DNA from: Granulosicoccus sp.
GTDB taxonomy: Bacteria; Pseudomonadota; Gammaproteobacteria; Granulosicoccales; Granulosicoccaceae
Assembly (NCBI GenBank): GCA_020627685.1
Contig: JAHDGK010000033.1
Coordinates: 1-57,606 of the forward strand
Length of the DNA: 57,606 bases
Direction: 5' to 3'
Below the pieces are notes generated by a model. That model saw only the letters and a program-made list of their open reading frames with translations. It was not told the origin of the DNA and searched no databases. The translations under genes were made by a program, and so were the position numbers. Positions 57,234 through 57,606 of the stretch are shown here, piece by piece. Each line of letters opens with the position of its first letter. The first letter of the stretch is position 1.

Positions 57234-57606
57234 CTATTGGTTCATTTTGAAAGAAAGTGGAACGGGGAACGTCCTCGCCGACGTGCCTTCAGGTGGAGCC
57301 GGCATGGGGGAGGCTTTCTTCAATGTCGACAGCGCTGCCTTATCCAGTATCGATTCCCCTGAGGATTCGACGACACGGGTATTAACAACTTTGCCTGAGT
57401 CGTCGATCGTGAATTCAGCGATGGTCACGCCGGTTAATTTGCGTCTGAGCGCCCTTGCCGGGTACGTGTGATGACCCAAAATCCAAGCCTGTAATGCTGA
57501 TTTGTAGTCCTCCAAACCCTGACTGGCCTGCACCTCCGCCTGCTGGACGCTGTCAGATGTCCCTGTTGGTGTCTCGGCTGGCTTCGAATCCGCGGTATCC
57601 ACCACC
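57234..57606 (-). CDS. TonB-family energy-transduction protein, C-terminal domain (5' partial)
   Basis: The frame runs off the window edge. The visible part has a Glu/Thr/Gln-rich stretch, then the TonB C-terminal domain: 'YPARALRRKLTGVTIAEFTI', 'DSGKVVNTRVVESSGESILD', 'KAALSTLKKASPMPAPPEGT', ending 'VPLSFKMNQ'. TonB proteins transmit inner-membrane proton-motive force to outer-membrane receptors. The N-terminal membrane anchor should lie beyond the window. The organism's TonB partner genes are not visible. Confidence 0.85.
   Translation of the reverse strand, partial: VVDTADSKPAETPTGTSDSVQQAEVQASQGLEDYKSALQAWILGHHTYPARALRRKLTGVTIAEFTIDDSGKVVNTRVVESSGESILDKAALSTLKKASPMPAPPEGTSARTFPVPLSFKMNQ

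Overview
The window reads as chromosome of a free-living, probably marine, heterotrophic gammaproteobacterium. The clues are a roughly 50% GC look, a YbiI-type DksA zinc-finger protein, RhlE, a YhhQ-type transporter, paired DUF3015 genes beside a DUF4105 gene, and a GlyGly-CTERM-like tail on a secreted protein. Many catabolic genes are of types also common in marine alphaproteobacteria (sulfopyruvate decarboxylase, MttB homologue, GcvT-fused dimethylglycine dehydrogenase, DUF3726). The taxonomic placement is inference. I saw no rRNA, tRNA, CRISPR array, transposase or prophage gene.

Layout. 1-2045: end of a secreted acidic protein, an EamA transporter and a small zinc-finger protein. 2068-9338: an aldo/keto reductase, an FMN 2-hydroxyacid dehydrogenase and the two sulfopyruvate decarboxylase subunits on the minus strand, then a LysR regulator facing a large FAD/Fe-S D-2-hydroxyacid dehydrogenase. 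This looks like a module oxidising both enantiomers of 3-sulfolactate or a similar compound. 9493-13949: an Fe/2OG oxygenase, 4-hydroxyphenylpyruvate dioxygenase with a divergent Lrp-type regulator, an Asp/Glu racemase-like protein and an acetoacetyl-CoA reductase. 14093-19973: a chaperone-usher fimbrial locus with usher, convergent chaperone and three pilin-like proteins. 20007-28657: a long minus-strand set for sugar-acid use (aldose dehydrogenase-like AKR, DUF3726 protein, a large unknown, GNAT, crotonase, DgoA, DgoK, an enolase-superfamily enzyme) plus a methyltransferase. 28784-30850: rhlE and a gap that seems to hold a frameshifted membrane-protein remnant. 30850-38630: two Gfo/Idh/MocA oxidoreductases, a membrane-anchored glutamate synthase-like FMN protein, a class IV aminotransferase, a DkgB-like reductase, an HExxH lipoprotein and a hydroxypyruvate isomerase-like protein. 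38823-41998: two DUF3015 proteins and a DUF4105 outer-surface protein. 42031-43779: aconitase X. 43807-53302: six minus-strand genes, namely AKR, dimethylglycine dehydrogenase-like, MttB-like, GlxA/AraC regulator, acyl-AMP ligase with carrier domain, and cytochrome P450. 53410-57606: DUF374 acyltransferase, an NMT1-type binding protein, ureidoglycolate lyase, a NarL-type response regulator, a queuosine-precursor-type transporter and the end of a TonB-like protein.

The gene content suggests a scavenger of small organic compounds (sulfonates, sugar acids, hydroxyproline-like and methylated-amine substrates, tyrosine, ureides). The items most worth a second look are the two-dehydrogenase sulfopyruvate module, the P450/acyl-AMP-ligase-carrier pair, the MttB homologue without a visible corrinoid protein, the DUF3726 plus large-unknown pair, and the oddly arranged fimbrial locus.
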